22,977 bases of DNA, from positions 1-22,977 of the forward strand of contig SFQZ01000065.1 in assembly GCA_004562915.1 (NCBI GenBank), in the 5' to 3' direction. Within the stretch, counting starts at the first letter, position 1. Each line of letters begins with the position of its first letter. The notes under the pieces are model-generated. The model worked only from the letters and a program-made list of their open reading frames with translations. It made no database searches and was not told where the DNA came from. The DNA comes from a bacterium (GTDB taxonomy: Bacteria > Bacillota_A > Clostridia > Lachnospirales > Lachnospiraceae). Shown piece by piece: positions 7,740 through 15,866 of the stretch. The position numbers and the translations under genes are program-made.

Positions 7740-9023
7740 TTATCTTCTTGCCAGCTCTCTGGTGATATCTTCCCAGGTCACTTCTTTTTCTGCCATAAGT
7801 ACCATGACATGATATAAGAAATCCGAAATCTCGTATTTGATTTCTTCTTTATCCGGATTTTTCGCTGCAATCACGATTTCTGTACATTCTTCTCCGACCT
7901 TTTTCAGGATTTTGTCAATTCCTTTATCAAACAGATAATTGGTATAGGAGCCATCCTTCGGATGGGCTTTCCGGTCGAGAATTACATCATAGACATCCTG
8001 AAATACGCGAAGCGGATTCGTATCATCGTATGGCTTTTTCACCAGTTCCTGGAAAAAACAGGTACGGTTTCCTGTATGACAGGCGGCACCCACCTGAGAA
8101 ACTTTTGCAAGTATCGTATCATTGTCACAATCCAGAGTCAGTGATTTTACATACTGAACATGGCCGCTTGTCAGTCCTTTGGTCCAAAGCTCATCTCTGC
8201 TTCTGCTCCAATAAGTCATCTTACCGGTCTCCAGTGTGGTTTGAAATGCTTCTTCATTCATATAAGCCAGCATCAGTACTTCATCGGTCTTATAATCCTG
8301 AACAATCACAGGTATCATTCCGTCACTGTTCAGTTTAAAGTTGCTCCATGAAATTTTACTTTCAAACGTGTCGACCGCAACGCCTTTCTCTTTGCACTCT
8401 TTTTTAAAATCCATACAATCAATTCCCGGATTGCTCATATACTTTCCACTGATACCGTCAATCTGATCTTCTGCCATCAGACGAACAATTTCATCCTTCC
8501 CCAGCACATCTGTATGTAAAATAACAGGCAAATCTGTCTCTCGACGAATCTCTTCCTGAAGATTCTCCAGACAGAGGATTCCTCCTGCATAGGTATCGAT
8601 CAGTTCTTTATGATTTAGATATTCAGACAACATAAAAATACTGACGAGGATTCTTTCCTTACCAAATTTTTTAGATACTTCTTCAAGAATCTTCACATTA
8701 GTTTCTTTTGAAAAATTCAAAACTGCTTTTTCGCATCCGGCATAGATCAGTTTTTTAACATCTTCCATCCGTTTTACATTGCCTGCACCGATCACAGGGA
8801 TCTCAGCAGCCTGTACGATCTTTTTCATCCATCCGATGGCTTCCTCATGCTCTGTATCATTGGATGAGAAATCAAACACCAGCAGCTCATCCGCACCGGT
8901 ATTGCCATATTCTTTTGCCAGACGGATCAGATCTCCATCCTCAAATATCCCATTTTGTCCGAAACCGGATACAGCCTGCCCCTTTTTCATATACAGACAG
9001 GGTATCATTGTTTTATAATCCAT
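7740..9023 (-). CDS. hisIE: HisIE (PR-AMP cyclohydrolase / PR-ATP pyrophosphatase) with N-terminal degenerate HisF-like domain
   Basis: Bifunctional enzyme of histidine synthesis steps 2 and 3, 427 residues, about twice a normal HisIE. Residues 1 to about 220 form a HisF/HisA-like barrel (MIPCLYMKKGQAV..., FEDGDLIRLAKEYGNTGADELLVFDFSS). In HisF the catalytic Asp11 lies in ACLDV and Asp130 in VAID; here the equivalent positions are Tyr11 (PCLYM) and Phe130 (VSIFM), so this domain should be inactive. HisI follows at about 226-324 with MLAYMN, YWSRSRDELWTKGLTSGH, DCDND (298-302) and the zinc region ACHTGNRTC (314-322). HisE is at about 340-427 with SYTNYLFDKGIDKILKKVGE. The HisI and HisE halves look intact. 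ATG at 9023 has GAGGAG upstream and lies 14 bases after hisB. Confidence 0.95.
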   Translation of the reverse strand: MDYKTMIPCLYMKKGQAVSGFGQNGIFEDGDLIRLAKEYGNTGADELLVFDFSSNDTEHEEAIGWMKKIVQAAEIPVIGAGNVKRMEDVKKLIYAGCEKAVLNFSKETNVKILEEVSKKFGKERILVSIFMLSEYLNHKELIDTYAGGILCLENLQEEIRRETDLPVILHTDVLGKDEIVRLMAEDQIDGISGKYMSNPGIDCMDFKKECKEKGVAVDTFESKISWSNFKLNSDGMIPVIVQDYKTDEVLMLAYMNEEAFQTTLETGKMTYWSRSRDELWTKGLTSGHVQYVKSLTLDCDNDTILAKVSQVGAACHTGNRTCFFQELVKKPYDDTNPLRVFQDVYDVILDRKAHPKDGSYTNYLFDKGIDKILKKVGEECTEIVIAAKNPDKEEIKYEISDFLYHVMVLMAEKEVTWEDITRELARR

Positions 9024-9037
9024 GATTCTCCTCTTTC

Positions 9038-9655
9038 CTACAGGCTGCCCTTGGTAGACAGGACACCCTTTACTCTTTGATCTGACTGTGTAGCCTCATC
9101 CAAAGCTTTTGCAAATGCTTTAAACATTGCTTCCATAATATGATGGTTATTGACCCCATCCAGAACTTTAATATGCAGATTCATACCAGCCGCATAACTT
9201 ACCGCATAGAAAAATTCTCTTGCCATCTCAGTATCCATATCTCCTACCTTCGGAACTGTAAATTCAGCATCAAAATTCAGATACGGACGTCCGGATAAAT
9301 CTACGGCACAGAGCACCAGTGTTTCATCCATCGGAAGAACCATGCTTCCAAACCGACGGATTCCCGCTTTATCACCAATCGCTTCTTTGATTGCTGTGCC
9401 AAGAACGATTCCGGCATCTTCTATGGTATGATGACTGTCCACTTCCAGATCCCCCTGTACTTTGACATCCAGGTCAAAAAATCCATGACGGGTAAAGCCA
9501 TCCAGCATATGATCAAAAAAACCAATACCTGTATTCAGATTGGATTTTCCCTGACCATCAATATCCAACGTTATCGTGATTTTTGTTTCTTTTGTATTTC
9601 TCTGTACCATTACACAACGCTCAGAGCCTGTCTCATTTACTTTTTTGATTTCCAT
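9038..9655 (-). CDS. hisB: Imidazoleglycerol-phosphate dehydratase HisB
   Basis: Catalyses dehydration of imidazole glycerol phosphate in histidine synthesis. At 205 residues it is a monofunctional dehydratase without the phosphatase domain. Metal-binding motifs are all present: FFDHM (46-50), DSHHTIED (73-80) and NNHHIMEA (169-176). The frame is open further upstream to 9697, but that part lies inside hisD. The ATG at 9655 starts one base after the hisD stop and uses GAGGAGG encoded by the last hisD codons, so translational coupling is likely. Confidence 0.95.
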   Translation of the reverse strand: MEIKKVNETGSERCVMVQRNTKETKITITLDIDGQGKSNLNTGIGFFDHMLDGFTRHGFFDLDVKVQGDLEVDSHHTIEDAGIVLGTAIKEAIGDKAGIRRFGSMVLPMDETLVLCAVDLSGRPYLNFDAEFTVPKVGDMDTEMAREFFYAVSYAAGMNLHIKVLDGVNNHHIMEAMFKAFAKALDEATQSDQRVKGVLSTKGSL

Positions 9656-9656
9656 T

Positions 9657-10955
9657 TTATTTTTCCTCCTCAAAACGAACCGCAATAGAATTTGCATGGG
9701 CTGTCAGTTGTTCTGACTTTGCAAACTGCTCAATATCTTTATGAATCGGTTCCAGTGCTTCTTTTGAATAATAAATAATACTTGATTTTTTTATGAAATC
9801 ATCCACAGACAACGGTGAAAAGAATTTGGCTGTCCCATTGGTGGGGAGAATATGATTCGGGCCCGCAAAATAATCACCAAGAGGCTCACAGCTGTATTCC
9901 CCGATGAAGATCGCCCCTGCATTTCTGATCTTTGTCATCACCTCAAATGGATTTTTAGTCACAATCTCCAAATGTTCCGATGCTATCTCATTTGCAGTAT
10001 CAATTGCTTCCTGCATATCATCTGCAACAAGAATATAACCAAAGTTATCCAACGATTTTTGAATGATTGCTTTTCGTTCCAGCACTTTAATAAAGTCATC
10101 TACTTCTTTGCTCACCTTTTCTGCAAGCTCCATGCTTGTAGTGATCAAAATCGCAGATGCCAGCTCATCATGTTCAGCCTGAGACAGAAGATCTGCCGCC
10201 ACATAACGGGGATTTGCAGTTTCATCCGCCAGAACAAGAATTTCGCTGGGACCGGCAACAGAATCAATGCTCACATGTCCATAAACAGCCTTTTTTGCCA
10301 GAGCCACATAGATATTGCCAGGTCCTACGATCTTGTCAACTTTCGGAATACTTTCTGTGCCAAATGCCAGAGCCGCAATTGCCTGCGCACCACCTACTTT
10401 GTAGACTTCATCGGCACCTGCTTCATTTGCAGCCACCAGAACAGTCGGATTTACCTTGCCCTGCTCATTACATGGGGTAGTCATAATGATTTTGTCAACC
10501 CCAGCCACTTTCGCCGGCATAATATTCATAAGCACAGAAGATGGATATACCGCTTTTCCTCCCGGCACATAAACTCCGACTTTCGCAAGTGGAGTAATCT
10601 TCTGTCCCAGTATAGTACCCAGCTGAGTACTTTTGAACCAGCTGTTTTGCTTTTGAAGTTCGTGATAACTTTTAATATTAACAAGCGCTTTTCGGATCAC
10701 ATCCAAAAGTGCAGGATCGATTTGGTCGTATGCCTCCCTGATCTCTTCCTCCGTCACACGAATATTGGACGCATCAATATCAGCTTTGTCAAATTTTCTG
10801 GTATAATCAAAAACCGCCTCATCTTTCTTCTCTTTTACCTGTGCAATAATATCCTGTACCCGTCTTTCGTATTCGCCATACTGGCTCGGGCTTCTTTTCA
10901 GCATATTCTCAAGTATATTTTTAGTAGTCTCTTTTGTCAGTTTTACAATACGCAT
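9657..10955 (-). CDS. hisD: Histidinol dehydrogenase HisD
   Basis: Zinc enzyme that oxidises L-histidinol to L-histidine with two NAD, the last two steps of the pathway; 432 residues, the usual length. Visible signatures are VPGGKAVYPSSVLMN (130-144), KVGGAQAIAALAFGT (186-200) and IVGPGNIYVA. Zinc ligands expected from the E. coli enzyme are present as Gln259 and His262 (LLSQAEHD), Asp361 (GDYFAGPNH) and His420 (TAHANS), with the catalytic Glu327-His328 pair in SEHLEI. ATG at 10955 follows the hisG stop by three bases, with AAGGAGG overlapping the end of hisG. Confidence 0.97.
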   Translation of the reverse strand: MRIVKLTKETTKNILENMLKRSPSQYGEYERRVQDIIAQVKEKKDEAVFDYTRKFDKADIDASNIRVTEEEIREAYDQIDPALLDVIRKALVNIKSYHELQKQNSWFKSTQLGTILGQKITPLAKVGVYVPGGKAVYPSSVLMNIMPAKVAGVDKIIMTTPCNEQGKVNPTVLVAANEAGADEVYKVGGAQAIAALAFGTESIPKVDKIVGPGNIYVALAKKAVYGHVSIDSVAGPSEILVLADETANPRYVAADLLSQAEHDELASAILITTSMELAEKVSKEVDDFIKVLERKAIIQKSLDNFGYILVADDMQEAIDTANEIASEHLEIVTKNPFEVMTKIRNAGAIFIGEYSCEPLGDYFAGPNHILPTNGTAKFFSPLSVDDFIKKSSIIYYSKEALEPIHKDIEQFAKSEQLTAHANSIAVRFEEEK

Positions 10956-10958
10956 CTG

Positions 10959-11603
10959 TCATGCCTCCTTGATGACTCTTTTGAGTTTCTGAATAAGTTC
11001 GGAAATCCGTTCGCTTTCCATCTTCATACTGACCTGATTAACGACCATCCTGGCAGAGAGATGACACACTTCTTCCAGAATACTAAGCCCGTTCTCTCTG
11101 AGTGTAGAACCGGTCTCCACAATATCACAGATCACTTCGGAAAGTCCTACGATCGGCGCCAGCTCAATGGATCCGTTAAGTTTTATGATTTCTACTGTCT
11201 GGTGCTTTTTATTATAAAAATAATCTTTTGCAATATTGGGATATTTGGTGGCTACACGAATCAACTGATTGTTCTCCAGAAGTGGCTTTGCGTTCTCCGG
11301 CCCACAGATACACATTCTGCATTTGCCAAATCCCAGATCCATTACTTCATACAGTTTTCTTCCTTCTTCCAGAATCGTATCTCTTCCCACCACACCGATA
11401 TCAGCAGCACCATATTCCACATAAGTAGGAACGTCCGGCCCTTTCGCCAGAAAGAATCTTAATTTCAATTCTTCATTTACAAATATCAATTTTCTTGTAT
11501 TTTTATCCTTCATCTCCTCACAGGTAATGCCTACTGCTTCGAACATTTCCAGAGTTTTATTGGCCAGTCTGCCTTTTGTGAGCGCAATCGTCAGATATCT
11601 CAT
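10959..11603 (-). CDS. hisG: ATP phosphoribosyltransferase catalytic subunit HisG (short form)
   Basis: First enzyme of histidine synthesis, joining ATP and PRPP. At 214 residues it is the short HisG that lacks the C-terminal histidine-sensing domain and works only in complex with HisZ, whose gene is directly upstream. The start MRYLTIALTKGRL is typical, and the PRPP-binding loop DIVETGSTL is at 160-168. ATG at 11603 has AAGGAGG, which overlaps the hisZ stop codon region; the gap to hisZ is 12 bases. Confidence 0.97.
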   Translation of the reverse strand: MRYLTIALTKGRLANKTLEMFEAVGITCEEMKDKNTRKLIFVNEELKLRFFLAKGPDVPTYVEYGAADIGVVGRDTILEEGRKLYEVMDLGFGKCRMCICGPENAKPLLENNQLIRVATKYPNIAKDYFYNKKHQTVEIIKLNGSIELAPIVGLSEVICDIVETGSTLRENGLSILEEVCHLSARMVVNQVSMKMESERISELIQKLKRVIKEA

Positions 11604-11615
11604 ATTCGTTCCTCC

Positions 11616-12869
11616 TTACTGAAAACTTTTCAGATTCGTAATCATAACCTCATCTGTAAAAAGATTGATCACCTGGATCTCATCTTCTGTTACAGGATAC
11701 ACCAGATCACCAAACTGATGGTGTTTTCCGTAAGATATATAATCTTCCGGAGTTTTTCCTTCTTCCATACGCATACACTGGGTATCCATCTGGTGATTTC
11801 TATGCTCCATCGCCATATGAATTGCCATCTCTCTGCTGTTTTCCTGATATATGATAAGGGTTTTCCCTTTCATAACCGGGACTTCTATATTCTGCCGTTC
11901 CAGAGCGCTCATAACCTGTTCCATTACAAGACCAAAACCAATAGCAGGCGCAGGATTGCCAAAATGTTCCAAAAGACGGTTGTATCGTCCTCCTTTTACC
12001 AGAGGTTCTCCGGTTCCATAGGTATAACCCTGGAAAATAATTCCCGTATAGTATCTGTATTTGCTCAACATACCCAGATCAAAGGTTATATATTTTTCAC
12101 AACCATACTGCTGCAGCACCTTATAGATTTCTTCCAGACGGTCGATTTCTTTCAATGCACCCGGATTATTCGTCAGAGTTCTTGCTTTTTCAAGCACATC
12201 CAAAGAACCAAACAGCTTAGGGAGCGCTGCAAATACATTCGTAAGCTCCACCGACAGATTCTGCCGTTCCAGTAACTCTTCCACACCAAAATAATTTTTA
12301 TTTGAGATCAGCTGGCGAAGTTCCTGCACAGTATCTTCAGACATTCCGGCTTCATCAATGAGAGATTTAAAAAAGTCCACCTGTCCCACACTGATTTGAA
12401 ATTCCGTTAATCCTGTCTCTTTTAAAAGCTGAACCATCAGAGCTATGATCTCACCGTCCGCATCCACAGAAGCATCTCCCAAAAGTTCCACACCCATCTG
12501 TGTGGATTCTTTCAGACGTCCCTGATAACTGGAATTATTTACAAAGGTATTACCTCTATAGCAGAGGCGCAGAGGAAAATCCTGTTTTTGAAAATGCATC
12601 GATGCGGCTCGTACAATAGAAGGAGTAAAATCCGGTCGCAGCACCAGTGTATTTCCCTCCCGGTCAAAAAATTTATAAAGTTCTCTCGAAGGGGTGGTAC
12701 CCACCTGTTTACTGAAAACATCAAAATATTCAAATGTGGGTGTCTCTATATCCTGATATCCATACGCATGAAATACTTTTTGCAGTTTCTCCTGCAAATA
12801 CAATTTTTTCTCGCATTCTGTTCCATATACGTCTCTGACTCCCTCAGGAGTGTGAAATAGCTGTTTCAT
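11616..12869 (-). CDS. hisZ: ATP phosphoribosyltransferase regulatory subunit HisZ
   Basis: Paralogue of histidyl-tRNA synthetase that activates short HisG and gives it histidine feedback control; 417 residues. The class II core is visible: LVLRPDFTPSIVRAAS, LRLCYRGNTFVN and AIGFGLVMEQVM, with VKGGRYNRLL where a true HisRS has its RGGRYD-like motif. The tail is short and divergent and lacks the anticodon-binding domain of a real synthetase, and the neighbouring short hisG supports HisZ. First gene of the cluster; ATG at 12869 has GAGAGGA upstream. Confidence 0.95.
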   Translation of the reverse strand: MKQLFHTPEGVRDVYGTECEKKLYLQEKLQKVFHAYGYQDIETPTFEYFDVFSKQVGTTPSRELYKFFDREGNTLVLRPDFTPSIVRAASMHFQKQDFPLRLCYRGNTFVNNSSYQGRLKESTQMGVELLGDASVDADGEIIALMVQLLKETGLTEFQISVGQVDFFKSLIDEAGMSEDTVQELRQLISNKNYFGVEELLERQNLSVELTNVFAALPKLFGSLDVLEKARTLTNNPGALKEIDRLEEIYKVLQQYGCEKYITFDLGMLSKYRYYTGIIFQGYTYGTGEPLVKGGRYNRLLEHFGNPAPAIGFGLVMEQVMSALERQNIEVPVMKGKTLIIYQENSREMAIHMAMEHRNHQMDTQCMRMEEGKTPEDYISYGKHHQFGDLVYPVTEDEIQVINLFTDEVMITNLKSFQ

Positions 12870-12937
12870 GTCTTATCCTCTCATCTATTATAATCTTACA
12901 CTTTAATCTGCTAATGCGCTACCATGTGAACATAGGT

Positions 12938-12966
12938 ATTATACTTGTCTGATATAAAAATGTCAA
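12938..12966 (-). promoter_or_regulatory. Consensus sigma-A promoter of the histidine cluster
   Basis: Minus strand -35 TTGACA (12961-12966), exactly 17 bases of spacer, and -10 TATAAT (12938-12943), a perfect match to consensus in both boxes. The recU stop codon TGA (12963-12965) lies inside the -35 box. The predicted leader to hisZ is only about 60 bases, too short for a T-box or other large attenuator, so regulation is not evident from sequence. Confidence 0.9.
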
Positions 12967-13496
12967 TCCCTCTCTTCCAAATCCTTTCGGATTCCCTCCA
13001 GATAGGGTACCAGAATTCCTGAATGATGTGGAAGAAAATATGCAGGATCCAGCTCTTCGTATCGAAAACGTTTTAATCCCCCATTATTTTTTCTTTCCCA
13101 GAATTTCTTAAGTTCCCTGTGCGGCAGATAATAAAACTCATTTCTTCCGGAAAAAAATAGGATTAAAAATGCAATTCCCTCCTGCTTTTCAAATTCTGAC
13201 ATGAACTGAATCTGATGTTCATGTACATTTGCAAGAGGGAATACATCTTCCTTACATTCTTTTGCATCAAAACATACCGGTATCCCCTGAACCGCGCCAA
13301 TATAATCGACCGTACTTTTCTGCTCGAAGTAAGCCAGTGTGATATGCCTCGATTCTTTGGAAATCTTTACAGGTGTGATCGGCGTCGGTATTTTCTGAAT
13401 CAGGGCCAACCCCTTTTCCCGGTACTGCTCGTTACTTCGATTGATCAATTCTTCCAGTGTGGACCCTCTCAGTCCACGGGAATTCCATGTTGCCAT
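12963..13496 (-). CDS. recU: Holliday junction resolvase RecU
   Basis: Structure-specific endonuclease that cuts four-way junctions in recombination and chromosome segregation in Firmicutes. The 177-residue protein shows NRG-like SRGLRGSTLEELIN near the start, KIPTPI, KSTVDYIG, FDAKE (the nuclease acidic and Lys residues) and NVHEHQIQFM. Slightly shorter than B. subtilis RecU. ATG at 13496 has GGAGG seven bases upstream and follows the signal peptidase stop by 14 bases. In B. subtilis recU is linked to a penicillin-binding protein gene; here it follows lepB. Confidence 0.92.
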   Translation of the reverse strand: MATWNSRGLRGSTLEELINRSNEQYREKGLALIQKIPTPITPVKISKESRHITLAYFEQKSTVDYIGAVQGIPVCFDAKECKEDVFPLANVHEHQIQFMSEFEKQEGIAFLILFFSGRNEFYYLPHRELKKFWERKNNGGLKRFRYEELDPAYFLPHHSGILVPYLEGIRKDLEERD

Positions 13497-13510
13497 TTGT
13501 ATTCCTCCGC

Positions 13511-14077
13511 CTATTCTATCATTCCGATAGAATCAAAAGGATAATACCGGACAGCTGCTTTCGCCAGTATTTTATCTCTTGCCACATACGGATGTTCCCA
13601 AAGTCTCGAGTCTTTTGAATAATTTCTGTTATCACCAAGCATAAAATAGGATCCTTCCGGTACATAATAAGGTCCGAAATCTCCTACCGGAGCCTCTCTC
13701 AGATAATCTTCTTCCAGCGGTTCTTCTGAGTCATTGATATAAACCAGGCCGTCGCGAATCTCTACTTTTTCACCCGGAAGACCAATCACCCGTTTGATAA
13801 ACAGTTCCTTTTCATTATCCGGATATTTAAATATTGCAATGTCTCCCCGCTCGGGATCACCAAATGTATAGGTAAGTCGATTGCCAAAGATTCTGTCTCC
13901 GGTCATAATTGTATTTTCCATAGATGCGGAGGGGATCACCGCATTGATCATTACAAAATGCTTGATAACAAATACAACAACAAGGACAACTGCGACCAGT
14001 ACAACATCTTCGATCAACTCTTGCATCAACTTCTTTTTCTTATCCAGTCCTGTTTCCTTTTCCCTCTTTTTCTCCAT
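13511..14077 (-). CDS. lepB: Signal peptidase I
   Basis: Membrane serine protease that removes signal peptides from secreted proteins. The 188-residue protein has a basic cytoplasmic N-terminus, one membrane helix (about 21-45) and an outward catalytic domain. The Ser/Lys dyad is Ser52 in PSASMENTI and Lys95 in FIKRVIGLPGE, with the conserved MLGDNRNYSKDSR box. Start ATG at 14077 has AGAAGG upstream, 15 bases after the rluA-type gene. Confidence 0.95.
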   Translation of the reverse strand: MEKKREKETGLDKKKKLMQELIEDVVLVAVVLVVVFVIKHFVMINAVIPSASMENTIMTGDRIFGNRLTYTFGDPERGDIAIFKYPDNEKELFIKRVIGLPGEKVEIRDGLVYINDSEEPLEEDYLREAPVGDFGPYYVPEGSYFMLGDNRNYSKDSRLWEHPYVARDKILAKAAVRYYPFDSIGMIE

Positions 14078-14092
14078 ATTCTGCCTTCTTTC

Positions 14093-15097
14093 TTAATGCC
14101 TGATACAATTAATATCACAGCCAGCTTTGTTCAATACTTTTTCAAGATCCTGCGGTAATGGAGCACAGATCATTTTCTTTGACAATGCTTTCCCCACCCC
14201 TTCAAAATCCGGAAATTCCATCTGCCATGCATGAAGAAACTGACGGTTCAATCCGGCATTTTTTTTCAATTCCCGATTCCATCCCTTCTCACCATACTTG
14301 GGATCTCCTGCAAGCGGATATCCCAGACTGGCCAAATGGCTTCTGATCTGATGAGATTTACCCGTAATCAGTTCTACTTTCAGCAATGTTTCGGTCTTAT
14401 TACCCCATAATGGTTCATAGGATGTTTCAATCATGGCAGCATCTTTTTCCGGTCGTTCCAGTACTTTAACCTGATTACTGCATGGATCTTTTTTTAAGTA
14501 TGCTTTGCAGTGCTTCTTTTCTGTGATTTTTCCGCGAACCAGGCAAAGATAATACTTCTTGATAGACCGTTCTTTCAATACCCGGGAAAAAAACTGCAGA
14601 CCGGATAAGGATTTACCGGCCAAGATCAGACCACTGGTATTTCTGTCCAGTCGATTACACACAGAAGGATGAAATGTTTCCAGTTCCCTGGCTGTAATCT
14701 GTCCGTTGGATAGCAAATAACCGATCAGATATTCTACCATAGAGATATCCTGATCGGATGATTTCTGTGAAAGGATCCCCGCTGGTTTATTAATTATCAT
14801 AAAATCAGAATCTTCATACAATATATCCAGCGGAAATATGGGATATGTCTGTTCATTTCCTGAATCAGTGCAGGTGACACCTCTGAACTTTTCTATGGTA
14901 TCCTCCGCAAGATACAGGGTAATAGTATCCCCTTCCTTAAGCATTTCTTTTCCCTCTGCTTTTTTATCATTCAGAAGAATATTCTTTTTTCTCAACATTT
15001 TATATAGAAAACCCGAACCGGCTTCTTTGAAATATTTTTTCAAATATTTATCCATCCGCTGTCCGGCTTCATTTTTTTCAATAATTATTTTTCTCAT
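14093..15097 (-). CDS. RluA/RluC-family pseudouridine synthase
   Basis: Converts uridine to pseudouridine in RNA, probably 23S rRNA. The 334-residue protein has an N-terminal S4-like RNA-binding region (about 12-65: GQRMDKYLKKYF...) and the synthase domain. Catalytic Asp151 lies in NRLDRNTSGL, and LITGKSHQIRSHLASLGYPLAGDPKYG is the typical C-terminal motif. RluC or RluD-like proteins cannot be told apart from sequence by eye. ATG at 15097 with a modest GCGGG ribosome binding site. Confidence 0.92.
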   Translation of the reverse strand: MRKIIIEKNEAGQRMDKYLKKYFKEAGSGFLYKMLRKKNILLNDKKAEGKEMLKEGDTITLYLAEDTIEKFRGVTCTDSGNEQTYPIFPLDILYEDSDFMIINKPAGILSQKSSDQDISMVEYLIGYLLSNGQITARELETFHPSVCNRLDRNTSGLILAGKSLSGLQFFSRVLKERSIKKYYLCLVRGKITEKKHCKAYLKKDPCSNQVKVLERPEKDAAMIETSYEPLWGNKTETLLKVELITGKSHQIRSHLASLGYPLAGDPKYGEKGWNRELKKNAGLNRQFLHAWQMEFPDFEGVGKALSKKMICAPLPQDLEKVLNKAGCDINCIRH

Positions 15098-15144
15098 ATA
15101 ATACCCGCTTTTTCCTGTACAGCTAAATCTACATCAACGATTTG

Positions 15145-15762
15145 CTACAGGGAAACTGCCAGAATGATATGTTTGATCATTTCTTCTCTGCTAAGATCTG
15201 GATATCTTTCATCCGGTTGAAAAACAATATCTTTCACCAATTCTTCTTTGTGAGCATTCAGATAATCCAGTCGTTCCAGATACGGTTTCAGATCCGTCAG
15301 TACTTTAACATCCACTTTATAGCCGTTCTGCTTCAGAATCTTTTTTACATGCTGTTCCACAAACTGAGGAGATCCCTCAATTCTTGATGAATACCCGATC
15401 ACTTTGTTGCCGCAGATAGCAAAGCTCTCAATAAATGTGCTTTTTTCATACGTAGTAAGATACATCTCATAGGACATCTCGAGATTCTTGGCATGTTCTT
15501 TTATCTGTCTGTAACTATTTTCATCCATAGACTTCTGCATAAACATCACAATAAATTCTACCAGTGATTTACAGGCCGGAAGGCATCCTACCATAGCAAT
15601 GACCGTAATGATATTTTTATTGGTACCCGTAATGAGATACGCCCCTGTAAATGCAGCCAGGGGAATTGCAAACAGAAGAACCGTCATCAAAAATCTGCGG
15701 ATTTTTTCATGATAGATATATCCAAAGTCACCCTTTTTAACTTTCTTTTTCGTATTTTTCAT
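15145..15762 (-). CDS. Uncharacterised protein with two N-terminal membrane helices
   Basis: I do not recognise this 205-residue protein. It has a very basic N-terminus (MKNTKKKVKKG), two closely spaced hydrophobic segments (about 24-46 and 50-75) and a soluble C-terminal part of about 130 residues rich in Lys and Glu, predicted by the positive-inside rule to be cytoplasmic. No catalytic motif is obvious. It has its own promoter upstream and begins at an ATG with AAGGA. It is first in a run with an RNA-modifying enzyme, signal peptidase and RecU, which does not specify its role. Confidence 0.85.
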   Translation of the reverse strand: MKNTKKKVKKGDFGYIYHEKIRRFLMTVLLFAIPLAAFTGAYLITGTNKNIITVIAMVGCLPACKSLVEFIVMFMQKSMDENSYRQIKEHAKNLEMSYEMYLTTYEKSTFIESFAICGNKVIGYSSRIEGSPQFVEQHVKKILKQNGYKVDVKVLTDLKPYLERLDYLNAHKEELVKDIVFQPDERYPDLSREEMIKHIILAVSL

Positions 15763-15810
15763 TTTTCCTTCTTTCCAGGAATGAACTATTCCTTACTTTC
15801 CATGCAAGTC

Positions 15811-15839
15811 ATTCTACCAAATTCTCATGAAATTACCAA
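15811..15839 (-). promoter_or_regulatory. Promoter for the membrane protein-rluA-lepB-recU run
   Basis: Minus strand -35 TTGGTA (15834-15839), 17-base spacer, -10 TAGAAT (15811-15816) with an upstream TGG that gives an extended -10. It lies in the 104-base gap after the YgiQ gene. No convincing GC-rich terminator separates it from YgiQ; only a weak AT-rich ATTTT/AAAAT hairpin is seen near 15850. Confidence 0.65.
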
Positions 15840-15866
15840 GTAATTTGTACAGATTTTCGAAAAAAT

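Noticed and set aside
9852..11462. Long plus-strand open frame of 536 codons opposite hisD and hisG
   Set aside because: It is antisense to two genes with complete active-site motifs, has no ribosome binding site and shows a composition typical of a shadow frame (many Cys, His, Phe, Ile).
12870..12937. T-box or histidine attenuator upstream of hisZ
   Set aside because: The leader from the consensus promoter is only about 60 bases, with no room for a T-box and no run of His codons.
15098..15144. Interrupted hairpin (CTGTA/TACAG, AAATC/GATTT) before the RluA-type gene
   Set aside because: Several bulges and no T-run; too weak to call a terminator or regulatory element.
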